Assembly: GCF_932276165.1 (NCBI RefSeq)
Contig: NC_064007.1
Span: forward strand, 6,644,001 to 6,708,000
Reading direction: 5' to 3'
Source of the DNA: Plutella xylostella
Lineage: Eukaryota; Arthropoda; Insecta; Lepidoptera; Plutellidae
DNA: 64,000 nucleotides
The position numbers and the translations under genes are program-made. A model generated the notes under the pieces. The model saw only the letters and a list, made by a program, of their open reading frames with translations, searched no databases and was not told the origin of the DNA. Shown here one piece after another: positions 40,601 through 50,423 of the stretch. The number at the start of each line of letters is the position of its first letter. The stretch's first letter is position 1.

Positions 40601-43600
40601 GGGTCGCCCTGTTTTACGCCTTTCTCTATATTGAACAAGGGTCCTGCTGATTGCAATTTAATATTGGCTGCACTGTTTTCGTAGATTATTTTTATTAGGT
40701 CTATGTATGTTTCCTGGACATTTTGGTCTATGAGGGCTTGAAATATTGCGGGATGTGAAAGACTGTCAAATGCCTTGGCATAGTCTACAAAAGCCAAATA
40801 GCTTATTATATTCGGTAGACTTTTCGATGATCTGGTTGAGGGTGTGGAGGTGATCTGAGGTGGAGAAACCTGGGCGGAATCCAGCTTGTTCGGGCGGTTG
40901 GTTGGAATCAAGAATGCCAGCAATCCGGTTCTCTATGATTTGATTAAGTATAACTAATGAGGCGTTTGTTAAAAAAAAAAAAAAGTTCCTTTTTGGAGAA
41001 ATAGATGGCATTGTCTAGGGTTGTTCCAACTGTCAAACCCTCAGAACACACTCAGATCACATGTTATTCTGTGACGCTAACGAAATGTGAAAGTGACGTA
41101 GGTAGGTAGTATTGTAGTATTATTTTCTCTATGATGATAATATATCATGTTATGTAACAATGGTTAATTTACATTACCGCGAATGATTTAACTTACTTAC
41201 GTGAATGAAAATCATTTGGTATGAAATGATCCGAACACAACCATGATTCTTTTCGCAGTTTCCAATCAATTTTTCGCACATTTATCCGAGTCGCCTTAAT
41301 CCATTGTTGCGCCTGGCTTTCATCATTTGGAAATTTATGATGTCCTTTATTTTTACAAGTTGCGACGGCACACATTCTCATCTTGTCTTGTAAGTATTTC
41401 TTTGGGATCTTATTTAGGATCATACAATGAATAAAAATAGAAAATCAGTTCTCGCACGCAGCACCCGTTCAAACGGCGCGGGTAGAACTATTCACAGAAT
41501 ACTTAGCACTATCCCAAGCCACATGCAGTCTGAGCCTCGGAAGGATGGCTCGCGCTACCACCCGACATTTAATCACAACTAGTCAGTTCTTATTCTGAGT
41601 TTAGTACTCTTTGCTCTCTATGTAATTTTTGACAGTTGGTACACTGCGTTTTCACGCCATCTATCGGCATACCCAAAAGCTCAACTGACAGCTGTCAAGG
41701 AAAACGGCTCATTAAGTAAATACGTCAGTTTTCAGGGTTTTAAACTTCCACGGAATAATAATAAAAAACATGTTTTATTTTTTTTCGTTGTACAAATATT
41801 ACAAAACACTACATTGTACATTTTTATAAGTTTAAAATTAAAAAATAATCATTTATAATTTATTTGACAGCCAACTTTTACCATGTATTTCTGTTTCGAT
41901 GGTAAGGCCCAAAACTCTGGTTAAATAAGGAGGTACCTACATAGGTCCTAAAAATTAAAATTATGAAGTTACCTTTCTTTTTGTCAAACCAGGACGCGTT
42001 ACTAGCGCGCGTCATACGCAACGCGACGCTAGCGCTGGCGCTCTGTTTACCATAGTAGTACAACACATCTTGGCGTCATAGCGCGGTGTCAAGTTAGCGC
42101 TCAGAAGCGCGCTAGTATAGTGCCACAATCTTATCTGTTCCGGTGGTCAAAATGTGTACTAACGAGACGTCATTGTCAAACGTCCTTTCATACTCTGTGC
42201 GTTATTTGAGTTGTCAATTTCTGCGAAGAGGCTGACGCTACGTTATTTAATTTGTTTTGTGATTTTCTGGGTGTAATAATGCCAAAAGCGCTGAAAAGTG
42301 ATGCAAGAAAAGTAATACTAGATATATTGGCTTTTATGCAGGAAGAATAACGTATTCAGGCGCCTTTAATTCCGTTAGAAAAATTGGAAGGACGAGTTGC
42401 AGCGGCTACAGGTTAGTGTTGCCAAATATGACGAATAATTTTACCCATATACTTACATGTAATTTTATTAATATTTTCCCGAGAGACCCGTACCCCAGCA
42501 GTGGGGACGGGATGGGTCGTGATGAAAGTATATAATCTTTATTTTTCTTTGATTACAGGTGTGAGTGAAGCTGCGTACCTATACCTTAGGCAGTATACCA
42601 AGAAGAATTTCTCGCACCTGCAGCGATTTTAGACGAAATAATGATGATTAATGACATCTTCTTCTTCCACTACGAGTATCAAGGGTTGGCTGGAAGAAAT
42701 GGATTTTTGGAAATTAGCCTTTGTACATTGTCTGAATTTCTTTGAATTTTATGCTCTTGTTTCTTGTTACTTAAGAAAATGAAAAAAATAAAGTGTTCAT
42801 AAATAAATAAATAATAATTAAGTACAATAGTTTTCTATCTCGTTATTCCCACGACCCACAGATATTACATACCTATATCATTGTAAAATCTAGATTAAAT
42901 GTCTTATATCAGAACATAATCAGAACTAATTTTGTTTCTGTTTGCCGTGGACAATTTTTTTATACAACAAATGTCGTTTGATATATTATATCCTCTTTAA
43001 TTTACTTTCGACCCTATATTTTGATTTATCTATACTTATGAATGTACCTAATTATAAAAATAGGTAATAGCAGAAATGAGTTGTCGTTTAAACCAGAAAT
43101 AGGCAAAATTTAATCGATGGCATCACTGGATTCAATGACAGCGACGTCGCCACCGGAACAGATAAGATTGTGGCACTATAATGCTTTCTGTTTGACGTAG
43201 CCTTCCTTATGTTATTTTAAGCTTGTTTTAAATTTGCGGTTAGTTATTATATAGCCCTCATTGTAACGTACTTTATCACTGTATTTGCAGATGCATGGTC
43301 AGAGGCAGCTGGGGGGTTTCTGTGGGGGCGTGATACTCACACAGCACCACGTGCTCACCGCTGCGCACTGCTTATTTCGGTAATAAATTCCAAAAAGTTG
43401 TGAGTACTTAGTTACGATTTAGCGGTCGGCCATTCTCCAAATTATCATGAACGTCTCACTATATTTTCCTTTCACTAATTTACAAGCTGCCTCCAAGAGC
43501 TTCGCTGCGCCTTGAAGGCGCTATTATACGCAGAACTAGCGCCGCCAGTGGATAAAAAATCATAACTTGCGTTTGAAAGCGTTTTCAAAAACTGCCAAGG

Positions 43601-45117
43601 CCACCCCCCTCGTTATCATGATAATTCCAATTTTTAGGACCGACTTCCTAATCCCTGGTGGCTGAAATATAGAAATTGCCGAAGATACCGCCAGAAACGG
43701 ACGTCATTAGCCATTTTTAGATTAATTTCTAGATTCAAAGCCGACGAGAATTGTGTTAAAGGTGTGAACCCTTCGCCACTGCAGTTCATGATAATTCATA
43801 CAGTTAATGATCTAGGTACACCATACCTATAAAATCTTTCCAGAAAAATCAATGACACTACAGCTGTTACTGGCACTACCATCTTGAGGGCATCTGAAGT
43901 TGTCATTCGCGTCGGATCTACCTACAATGACCGCGGAGGCTCAGAGCATGCGACGTCCAAGATCGTGGTCCACGAGGACTACAAATATTCGGAGCTTCGA
44001 AGATTCGAAAAAGACAACGACGTGGCAGTGTTGGTGCTGCCGACCAGTATAAGCAACTACCGGAGCAGCTCGGTGCAGCCAGCCGCCATCCCCCCGAGGG
44101 GGTATGTGGTCCCGGACAACGCGTCTGTGGTAGCTGTCGGGTGGGGACAGACTGATGTGAGTATCTAACACTTCACCTTGCGGATCTTATTTGATAATAA
44201 ATGGATGTTATAAACCCCATGTTTGACATGATACCCCAATGAGCCCCTGAGTCATTTCTGTCGACTTCCTATACCACTACTGTAATACCCCGTAGATGAA
44301 ATGCAACAAGTCAACCCCCCTCGGCCTGCGGCACGTGGGGCTGCGCACGGTGGACCGAGACACCTGCGCCGCGCGGTGGGGGGCTCCGGCCGTAGACTCC
44401 ATGCTCTGCGCGGCGCTGCTTGATGTTGGAGGTACGTTTGACGAGTTTTATCGAGTGCGTTTGAAGTTTCATGAAAAACCGACCCGCTTCGAAGTCACAG
44501 GATTCATGAGTGTTTGTGAGAAAGTTTGTGTCCACACATGTTGGGTATTTTCCAGACTCGTCAAGCCGCCATAGCTCCTCTAACAATAAGAGTTTGTCCC
44601 TTCACAGGAGCTGGTGTTTGTATGGGTGACTCAGGTGGTCCCCTGGTGTACAACGGGGTGGTGGTGGGGGTGGCCGCGTTTATTATGACATGCGACGATT
44701 CCTTCTACCCTCATGTGTTCATGCGCGTCTCTAGCTATATCGACTGGATCAACAACACTGTAAGTAGTATAATGAAATATAGAAATAGAATAAAACCTTG
44801 GGCCGGTGCCTTGCTGTACTGCTCCCTTGCACCCCACGGCTGAGAATGCCCCCCTTAAATAGTTTCTTCTCTTAACATTTCTTTATGACGAACAAGACCT
44901 CAGTATGGTGAGCAAATTTGATGAAATTAGGTAGGTAAGTACAGTAGGAAGATGATACCCTCGATTTACATTATAATTTTAAACTTTCCAGGTAAGTCAA
45001 AACCAGGTTGTGGCTGTGCACAAGAACAGTCACAACACCGCCGTGGCAGCTGACGTCACCAGTCTGATGCTACTCGCCTTCGCAACGTCAATTTGGATAT
45101 TGTTTTCCGAAATCTGA
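31633..45117 (+). CDS. secreted chymotrypsin-fold serine protease, copy 2
   Basis: Exons: 31633-31681, 39273-39406, 43291-43379, 43844-44156, 44296-44431, 44608-44759 and 44992-45117, spliced to 332 aa with consistent phases. Signal peptide (MKLLIMTVLFYYG), activation site NR|IVGG, TAAHC, DNDVAVL and GDSGGP are all intact. Exon 4 has three extra codons (SELRRFEKDND) and exon 5 is three codons shorter than in the other copies. S1 pocket positions differ from trypsin: Gly at the 189 position, Met before GDSG, His at the position 226 normally held by Gly, and Ala in place of Ser214. The C-terminus is hydrophobic (SLMLLAFATSIWILF). Intron 1 carries a 7.2-kb gypsy element, intron 2 three insertions. 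AATAAA at 45185. Probably functional if intron 1 can be spliced. Confidence 0.82.
32175..33065. mobile_element. 891-bp hAT-like MITE inside the gypsy-2 5' LTR
   Basis: Perfect 17-bp terminal repeats TAGCGATGCGCGATTAT are flanked by the 8-bp duplication CATCTTGT (32167-32174, 33066-33073). The 8-bp target and TAGCG start fit hAT elements. The 3' LTR has the empty site. No transposase. The interior is full of AATCGAATA and AAGTAGCGA words. Confidence 0.88.
32767..32995. repeat. 86-bp tandem repeat in the hAT-like MITE
   Basis: Units start at 32767, 32853 and 32939 with GACGAATAAGTAGCGATACA; 2.6 copies, nearly identical. Confidence 0.9.
33222..33236 (+). promoter_or_regulatory. primer-binding site, tRNA-Leu type (gypsy-2)
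   Basis: TCAGAAGTGGGAT follows the LTR after AC, sharing 13 bases with the gypsy-1 site. Confidence 0.55.
33287..34435 (+). CDS. gypsy-2 Gag, N-terminal and capsid part
   Basis: I use the ATG at 33287 (MGSRSDKKERK); the open frame begins earlier at 33254. A basic, coiled-coil-prone N-terminus (to ~60) is followed by a long Pro/Ala-rich low-complexity linker (~80-210, very GC-rich compared with the surroundings). A capsid-like helical region follows (SLITMEMWIRKVEGLAKMY..., FKAKLLIGFPS). The frame ends at 34435, and the zinc knuckles continue in the +1 frame. That is either a programmed shift or a one-base mutation near 34425. Confidence 0.82.
   Translation: MGSRSDKKERKLRKKLIADAEARKLEKRIASLETLLRSSANVVHPVEVRPYPENSDGAMTPPLPVAITDATTPAEESTGVLGTGRGRSLSFGRHDPPPTPLQSPPLPSPLAAGAAVSPCVEHTPSSVTQAAPPPQGHAGPLQSIPPPGLRAAPPPQSACSCAACAGAGPGPAGAPPAPHLPPSSTTSRACAAVTCLGMSLPAAAAADVSDCTTKYVEHSNLRYVGRSDPIPDYDPKLSLITMEMWIRKVEGLAKMYCWDDRTLVYNCSSKLRGYTRRWYDQLQEIDLTWPEFKAKLLIGFPSRKSNLNMLRDLVNVIRRPETDYLQFYYDKLALGNACGISPSLITEAIIGTIGSELVEIGAISAGCRDPNYVTKLFIVATM
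34430..34832 (+). CDS. gypsy-2 Gag nucleocapsid with three zinc knuckles
   Basis: Three CCHC knuckles follow in close order: CHICKKRGHTAGRC, CEFCNKKGHDVNSC and CTYCGKTGHLKETC, in a basic context suited to RNA binding. The frame ends with TGA at 34830-34832. Pol continues in the same frame right after, so the two are separated by a single in-frame stop. No own start is convincing, since the first ATG (34368) overlaps Gag. Confidence 0.8.
34836..36944 (+). CDS. gypsy-2 Pol: protease, RT, RNase H
   Basis: A 702-aa frame. The protease-like start is AFIDFGSSCITI, where FGS replaces the usual DTG/DSG, so activity is doubtful. RT follows with VVDYRALNKITKKERYPLPL, TCLDILSAYHCIQ and catalytic YLDDVLIY (~408). 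RNase H has HTDASKVGLAGIL (~554) and ends at HVDALSRNPVG. The frame closes at 36944 while integrase continues in the -1 frame from about 36923. Upstream it follows the zinc-knuckle frame after a TGA. Confidence 0.88.
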   Translation: MDAFIDFGSSCITITESAAKQLNLDTHKMTSTSVIKGFGGSQIAPLAETLVDITADEATCKYLKAYVVPDGVQDVGIIIGQPFTDYPDVYVIKTPTTLKMYNAYLLSELPAVCEDSDRVNIFSNERITLQPGVNKIVVSCSELISGPMLVHRTEYNTPKSECYIPQREAEVIDGKTVLTITNISNGEVVLPEGQCVARATITDGAKQYSIGENLEPCVVSELETILHDYSDCFSGDENKIGKCSVKMHIELTDKKPIYYRPYRMSIKDREKTRDIVTDLSNKGIVEESNSPYASPVILVPKKTGDTRLVVDYRALNKITKKERYPLPLIQDQLDRLSKQRVFTCLDILSAYHCIQIDDESKQYTAFITPDGHFQYTRMSMGLVNAPSVFQRAMDDVLGSLRFKFATAYLDDVLIYAENNEDALDRLKAILSKIREANMTLRLDECSFLVSKIDYLGHEVCNGEVRPSQHKLSAVRDFPVPESVHQVRQFMGLANYFRKYVPNFASLARPITTLTKKNEPWVWGTEQTEAFEQIKTILVNRPVLALFNSDYETQIHTDASKVGLAGILLQKQPDGTWKPVAYASRQTTSAEQKYHSYELETLAVVMSLLKFKVYVSGLKFVIVTDCNALRWTWTKRDLSPRIARWWLEVQGYDFDVEYRAGKSMAHVDALSRNPVGTVMRRVEVDLIESLQQDDESICSIVTS
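36923..38095 (+). CDS. gypsy-2 integrase
   Basis: A 390-aa frame with the HHCC zinc finger (HDNNGHVNF...CISCQYAKK). The catalytic core has D in HIDHLGPF, D in SDRGKAF and E in GQIERYNRTIL, and a C-terminal region (FKVGQLVLVQRK, VPRYDGPYVV) resembles the gypsy GPY/F module. It overlaps RNase H by 22 nt in a different frame, so a frameshift separates it from the rest of Pol. The stop TAA is followed by ~430 bp of non-coding DNA. Confidence 0.9.
   Translation: MLYCYELNDQIDSGNLKGLAVDYTIENSVLLRKVNGDNKVVVPKQSRWSLVQSFHDNNGHVNFNKTYEAVRTKYWFANMRRFIQKYVRACISCQYAKKPTGRLVGLLHPIEKVMVPFHTVHIDHLGPFCKSPSGKMYIFAIIDAFTKFIWIEAVRDTSCTNSLKALDQFMKVFGLPSRIISDRGKAFDCHEKYCADRQIKHVMNAVASPRANGQIERYNRTILDALVSYVGDDQNNWEIYLPKVQLGLKSNTNSTTGSSPLELVYGFRPRLSGDLVAPTRSGTFDSMRESAALRTRAAAKRSKLMFDKKRRTEAPFKVGQLVLVQRKLFKKGLRSGKLVPRYDGPYVVVKALPHDRYVIKGKSNCGRKYENVLARDKLKLFHNTVDSDSD
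38532..38880. repeat. 45-46-bp minisatellite upstream of the gypsy-2 3' LTR
   Basis: Eight units beginning GTGTTGCAGGCCTTAAGAGG and containing CGGTCCAACCAAA, with small differences (GAGG or GAGGG, TTGCAGG or TTGAAGG). The stretch lies in the untranslated 3' region of the element. Confidence 0.93.
38942..38955 (+). promoter_or_regulatory. tRNA-Leu 5'-end-like word abutting the gypsy-2 3' LTR
   Basis: TCAGAATGGCCGAC directly precedes the LTR. It differs by one base from the tRNA-Leu 5' end over the shared 13 positions, at the same place as in gypsy-1. Confidence 0.45.
38956..39252 (+). repeat. gypsy-2 3' LTR
   Basis: 297 bp, TGTAAGC...TTGTATA; lacks the MITE and so shows the empty target site. 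Confidence 0.92.
39722..40934 (-). mobile_element. 5'-truncated RTE-like LINE in intron 2 of copy 2
   Basis: A 1.2-kb insertion on the reverse strand, with a 12-bp duplication ATGATTTGATTA (39710-39721, 40935-40946). Copy 1 shows the empty site. The 3' end carries the GGAGGCCTTTGCCCAGCAGTGGGA motif and an ATT/TTA-rich tail. Confidence 0.88.
39737..40934 (-). pseudogene. RTE-like reverse transcriptase, C-terminal half
   Basis: From 40934 leftwards: PPEQAGFRPGFSTSDHLHTL, FVDYAKAFDSL, GVKQGDPLSPKLF, catalytic RFADDIVLFAPS, then YLGQLVSFE, LPVLTYGAQTWSLTEHQ, and in another frame WNWAGHV...RRRGRPRRRW...GEAFAQQWE at the C-terminus. Frames break near 40090 and near 40770-40920. The layout is that of RTE-clade LINE polymerases; endonuclease and 5' parts are missing. 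Confidence 0.82.
40959..41710. mobile_element. THAP-encoding DNA element in intron 2 of copy 2
   Basis: A 752-bp insertion absent from copies 1 and 3, with short ends GAGGCGTTT and GAGCCGTTT (inverted) and an AT at each side. Besides a THAP exon it has no coding capacity, so it is probably a deletion derivative. Confidence 0.6.
41205..41423 (-). CDS. THAP-domain first exon (P-element-like)
   Basis: Reading from 41423: MRMCAVATCKNK, HKFPNDE, QQWIKATR, then W and WLCSDHFIPNDF. This gives the complete C2CH zinc-finger pattern of a THAP domain (C-x4-C...C-x2-H), with conserved Trp, HF and Phe. A GTAAGT donor follows (near 41203), so this is an exon end and not a whole protein. THAP domains bind DNA at transposon ends in P-element transposases and also occur in host proteins. 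Location in a bounded insertion favours the transposon. Confidence 0.65.
42118..43178 (+). mobile_element. TA-target DNA transposon with 28-bp terminal repeats
   Basis: Ends TAGTGCCACAATCTTATCTG and their complement, flanked by TA. Copy 1 has the empty GCTAGTAATGC site. A remnant reading frame from the ATG at 42279 (MPKALKSDARK..., with a TAA inside) continues RVAAATG and resembles the helix-turn-helix start of Tc1/mariner-like transposases. The catalytic part is missing. Confidence 0.75.
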
Positions 45118-45427
45118 TTATTTTTTTAAGTAAGATGATAGTTTTAGTGTTAAAAAGAGGATGGGCGTTTTGGGACCTACGTCCAATAAAGATGAGTCAC
45201 ACATCGAACACGTATTTTAAAAATGGGAGATATTACTTTCAACAGGTTTTATTTATTGATATAATAAAATATAATAATATTAAAATGAATGATGATCATT
45301 TGTAATAATAAAAATTAAAAAATGAATGTCAAAAAATAACAAAAACATGAAAATTACAGAAATAAAATATAAACACTTTCAAGGTATGATTATTCTAATT
45401 GGAGTAAATCAGGAGTCGCTTCTCTTA

Positions 45428-45915
45428 GGCAGCGTTCCCACTACGCCGGACCGGCAGATCTGCCGCGCCGGTAAATCTGCCGGAAGAGCTAGTGGCTGTA
45501 CAATTTATATGAAGCTATTCACATTATCCCGGGTCCGGCATTTTTGCCGAGCCCGGCATTTCTACCGAACGTTTTGTCACTACGAATTGCCGGTAGAACG
45601 ACCGGGCCCGGAGTAATGTGAACGAGTTTGTGCCGGTATCTGTCCCCCGCTCGCCCCGCTCGTGCTCCCCTCGCCCCTGGATGTAAAGAATGGAAAATCT
45701 TTCCCGTAAAATAGGATGTACCCAATGTTTTCTTTTATTTTGCCTTCTATTAAGATACCACCACAACACAACAATTTCGTCGTCCATTGTGCTCGCAGGT
45801 CCAAATTCAACTGAGGACTGTCTGAATTTCTTCCGGGATCCGATGTAATGTGAACACTCTGTCCGGTGTCCGGTTTTCGGCAGATCTGCCGGTCCGGCGT
45901 AGTGGGAACGCTGCC
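45428..45915. mobile_element. 488-bp MITE with 38-bp perfect terminal repeats
   Basis: Ends GGCAGCGTTCCCACTACGCC..., exact inverted arms of ~38 bp, TTA on both sides. The spacer after copy 1 lacks it. The TTA duplication fits the Tourist/PIF-Harbinger type. Short open frames inside are chance. Confidence 0.9.
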
Positions 45916-46719
45916 TTATTCATTTTCTGCAAAAAAAAATACCTTTTCAACGACGTATCACTCATTTCTATTGGTGCTGGTCCCAGCTTCCATAGATTTG
46001 TGTCCATCCTCTTGAAAACAGTTTAATTAAATAATTTAAAGTTTTGTAATTTAACATAATTTTTATAAATTTATATTTAAAAAAGTGGCATTGTAGGTTC
46101 TTACGAAAGTTTTTCATTTCCGTTTATATGGTTTTTTTCCTATTATACATATAGGATGTTGCCGGAGTGGTATATGTAGATTATGTAGTTACCTGAAGAG
46201 GGGTGACTCAGACTCATTCCGTGTAACTTTTGTTAGGTAGTTTAACTTAATGATGATGATGACTTCGAAATTTTGTCTTTTATTGAAATGAAATGTATTT
46301 TTAACAACTTATGATTTTTTATATCTTTCCTTGGCCCCATTTGGTACATTAAAACTATGTGGGTACGTATAAAGTTTATTAAAAAGACGTATGTAGAAAT
46401 ATACGAAACGTTTTACACATTTGTTGTGCCCTAGAGTTCTCTTGCAAAACTAAATGTACCTAGCGTAAAATTAATAGCTACATTTACCTTAAAAAAATTA
46501 CACGGCGGTGTTGTAAAAAACATTGTTCAGTAACTAGGTACTTAACTATATTATAATATAAAATACATACCTTAGATTAACAATATAAGAACAAGATGGA
46601 GTGTCACTTCACTGGCGCATTCGACGCTGAATCTATGTCAGGTCAGTATGTACAATACATAGGAACTTACGTAGCGTATGACATGCAATGCAGTGTGTTA
46701 AAAAGGATAGACCAGACAT
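45916..46719. other. spacer after protease copy 2
   Basis: Non-coding, closely similar to 29990-31440. I see nothing else in it. Confidence 0.7.
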
Positions 46720-46988
46720 AAACAGCCTTATTATAAAAAGATGGTACCAGGTTTAAACCCGGGTTTAGACCAAGACCAGAAAAATCGTTATTATAAAAAG
46801 CACTTAAACCTTTGGTCTAGACTAAGTCCGGGACCAACTACGGTTTAAAGATAAACCACACAGACCCCTAGTTTATCTTTGGTACTAACCTCAAAATAGA
46901 GTGTCATTGTCAAATTGACATTCTTTCGTTGTTTATTTGAGCGCGCAAGTTTTTTCAATTTTACAGTTTTTTGTGATTTTCGGCAAGA

Positions 46989-48630
46989 ATGGACATGGAT
47001 TTGATAGATTTAGTCGATTTGGAAGATGTAGACATCTTGGAGGATCAACGGGAGCCTCGGCGTGGTGGTGAAAATCGACTGCGGCTCAACCCGTTCTTGC
47101 TAGACGATGAGCAATTTCGGTACAAATACAGGTTCACAAAACGTTTTGGCCAGAAAATTGTGGACTTGCTGCGTGAACAACTTGTGCAGGACCCTCGAGG
47201 GTGTCCCTTGAGTCCTGAGCTACAAGTGGTTTGTGCTCTACGCAATTGGGCTCGTCACGAAGTAAGTAAAGTGTACAAGAAAGTTATAAGTACCTAAGTA
47301 TAAATTAACATGTTTGTAAGTATTAGTATTACTATTGTCCGTTTATTTACAGATTCAAGATGACACAGCAGACTTGCATGGTGTCTCTCAGCCCACAATA
47401 AGCACAACATGCAAAAAAGTAGCCTCGATATTAGCGCACATGTCTAATCAATTCATAAAAATGCCTGCAACCTTAGACGAGCAAGAAGAGACCATGAGAA
47501 AGTTTCGAAGGATTGCCAACTTCCCCACAGTCATTGGAGCCATAGACTGTACTCACATCAGAGTAAAAAAAAACAATGCTGATGGAGGTCAACTATATAT
47601 AAACAGAAAAGGATATCCGTCCATAAATGTGCAGGTATTTATATGTATCCTTAATTAATTTGTGTTAGTTAAGTTCCTACATATACGATTATTATATAAA
47701 CAGTATAATAGTAGTTCAATCATAAAGGTGAACTTTTGTAGTGGCCAAGTCCATTCATGATTAGTAGTTTTAAATTCATTTATCTTTTCAGGTTGTTTGT
47801 GATGCTGACCTTAAAATAAGGGACATAGTTACAAGATGGCATGGCAGTGTCCACGACTCACGCATTTATAGGGAATGCCGGCTTAAGCAGAGGTTTGAGG
47901 CAGGAGCATTCCGAGGAGTATTACTAGGAGATGGTGGATACCCATGTACATCACACTTGTTTACTCCAGTATTGCATCCTGCAACACCGTCAGAGGAGCA
48001 ATACAACAGATGCCACATAAAGACTAGGAATGCCGTCGAAAGATGTTTTGGCCTATGGAAGCAACGCTTCCGGTGCTTACTCAGAGGCTTGTACGGAAAC
48101 ATTGAAACTGCACGTATGGCAATTGTGGCATGTGCAGTGCTCCACAACATCGCAATAGACATGAGGGAGGACCTCTTTCCTGGCGAGGAGGCTCCGGCTG
48201 CTGGCGAGGTATTGTAACATTTTATTTTACAGATGCAATATAGTATGTCATAATATACATAGGTAGTTGTAACAGGAGGACTAGTCTTGCTTAACAATAC
48301 AAAGTTTCACAGAGCTGTCATTCAATCTGTATGTTTATTGCTACATTATATATGTAGAGTTGTAGCAGCACTAGCACTCTGATACTTGTATTCCATCAAA
48401 CAAGAGTAACAAAAGAACCTGAGCTGATGCTTTAATCAGTATACTAAATACTCCATCTCTTCTATTTCATGAAACTGCATCTAATTTCTTGTAACCTAAT
48501 TATTTACTACTAAGCCATTGTTTTATAAATTATATATTTTCTTTTAAAGGTACCACCATTGCGACCCTATCCTCCAACGGTGAGAGGGAATGTGAGGAGA
48601 AGACAGTTTATTGAAACTCATTTTCAATAA
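46989..48630 (+). CDS. PIF/Harbinger transposase (DDE_4 type)
   Basis: Four exons, 46989-47261, 47353-47634, 47792-48208 and 48550-48630, all in phase 0, giving 350 aa. Catalytic residues: D156 in VIGAIDCTHI, D232 in LLGDGGY and E268 in RNAVERCFGLWK, in the DDE order with 35 residues between the second D and E. The helix-turn-helix-like N-terminal segment holds GVSQPTISTTC. The length and layout fit animal Harbinger transposases, which cut and paste the element and require the partner Myb-like protein for nuclear import and DNA binding. No stop or frameshift in any exon. Confidence 0.9.
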
Positions 48631-48959
48631 AAAACAAATTTATAATCATATAAAAAATAAAAGGTTATAACAATAACAAACATATGTTTTTTTTTACAAT
48701 CTTACATATAACTTAAATTAGTAAGTGGCCTTCTCATGGCAAAGATGTGGTTTCGAATCCTGGCGCTGACCAATGAGTTCTTGGATTGATATGCACAAAG
48801 GTTCCACTTGAGAGTTGAGACAGAGAATATAATTAGCTTCTTCGTTCCTGAAACATAATTAATTATTTAAAAAAACAAATAGTTTTTATATAACTATAAC
48901 TATACTCTTAGATTTAATCTGTACAATTTGGTGTTAAAATGTATATAACTCACAGTACA

Positions 48960-50423
48960 CTATGTTCTCTTCCCTTCCAGTAAACTTAATTCCAATTGAA
49001 TTTTTTTAATTTTCAATTTTAATAAAGTTTTTTTTAATTCGTGCTCCTCTTCCATCATCTCCATTTGCCTTTTTTTCATTATAGCATTGCTGTCCAGAAT
49101 GGCCTGTTGGACACTGATATTTCTGGAACAAAACATCAAATAAATGTTGATAAGCCATGGCCCATGGCCTATACAAACCAAATTATTAATGTAAATAGGA
49201 ATTTCAACTTACTTTTTTTTTAAATTTATTTTCTTGGCCCTGCTTTCAGATACCCCAGGTGCCACATAGTTAGGTTCTTCTGAAAATTATAAGATTATTT
49301 AGATGTAGATTAATTATATTAATAGTAAATACCTATGATGAATAGTGACTAGGAATATCATATTTTTACCTGGCTCCTCTACAATTAATATTTGAGTATC
49401 TAGTTCTGAACTAGTGCCAGGTGTTGGCACTGGCACTGGTGAAGGTCGTACTGGTGAAGGTTGCCCTGGCACTGATGGAACTTGCTCTGGCACTGGTGGA
49501 ATCTAAAATTAAAGCAAACTTGAATACCAGGTAGTGACCATCTGACCTTGCAAAAAAATGTAGTAGGAAAGATAAGTTGGCAGGTGTGTCTATTAACAAT
49601 TATGGGCTTCAGTTAAACCGGGGATGCCCCAATTTCTCCATAGTCGGTTATCTAACCGACCAGGGATTGGTTCATCAATTATAAGTCATCTCCATATAAA
49701 ATTATTGATAGATGTGTCAAAATTCAACCACTAATGCCTGGTTATGCTCTAACCGACTATGGAGAAATTGGCACTTAGTATTTAATTAAAGAAGAGTTAT
49801 TTATACCATGGCATCACTGTCATAATCATTATAAGTGATTATAAAATCTTGAGGAGCGATGGCCATCACCTCCAGGTCCTCTGCGGAAGGTGAAGGTGGC
49901 TTCTCACCTCCTCCCGTTGCTGTTTGTGCCCGCTTGTGTGCAGACACGTTGGCCTTGGCCGCCAGCTTCATCCTCTTCCAGGCTAATTTTATTTCTGATT
50001 CTCCCCTTCCCTTTCCCGTTAGTTCATTTAATCTGAAAGAACAATAGCAAGTAGCTTAGTATATCTCTTATTTACTGTACATATAAGTAATATACCTGGG
50101 TATTGTATTTACAAACTTTTACTTACTTTCTAGTTATATTTTTCCACTCCTTGGTTTTCGCCATATTTATGGATGTATGATTTGATTTATTTTCAATGAT
50201 ATGTGCCGCTTGGGCAATTATATCTCTAAATACCTCCTACAATTCAAGAAAGAAATAAGTAATTAAATAAGTTAGGTACATAATGCAAGTAGAGTTGTAG
50301 AAGTAGGTACACTTGTTTGATTCTATAATGACAAAAATAATGGGAACACAAGAATTACTAGGTAACACTTACTTTTTCTTCGGGACTCCAGTTTTCCGCC
50401 CTTTTTTTCTTATGAGCATCCAT
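48960..50423 (-). CDS. Harbinger Myb/SANT-like accessory protein
   Basis: Six exons on the reverse strand: 50373-50423, 50127-50236, 49807-50032, 49370-49502, 49213-49279 and 48960-49122, with agreeing phases and GT/AG ends, giving 249 aa. The N-terminus (NWSPEEK...EVFRDIIAQAAHIIENKSN..., KTKEWKNITRKLNELTGKGR) is a trihelix Myb/SANT-like domain. A KLAWKRMKLAAKANVSAHKR basic stretch, a Pro-rich linker (~140-180) and a Lys/Glu/Leu-rich C-terminal coiled coil follow. In Harbinger elements this protein binds the ends and helps bring the transposase in. The adjacent gene is the transposase. Confidence 0.85.
49626..49774. mobile_element. 149-bp MITE in an intron of the Harbinger Myb-like gene
   Basis: Arms of ~24 bp, CCAATTTCTCCATAGTCGGTTA and complement. 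It lies between exons 3 and 4 and does not disturb the splice sites. Confidence 0.75.

Noticed and set aside
45519..46007. Overlapping reverse-strand frames near 45.5-46.0 kb
   Set aside because: They lie in a MITE with GC-rich inverted ends and have no domain.
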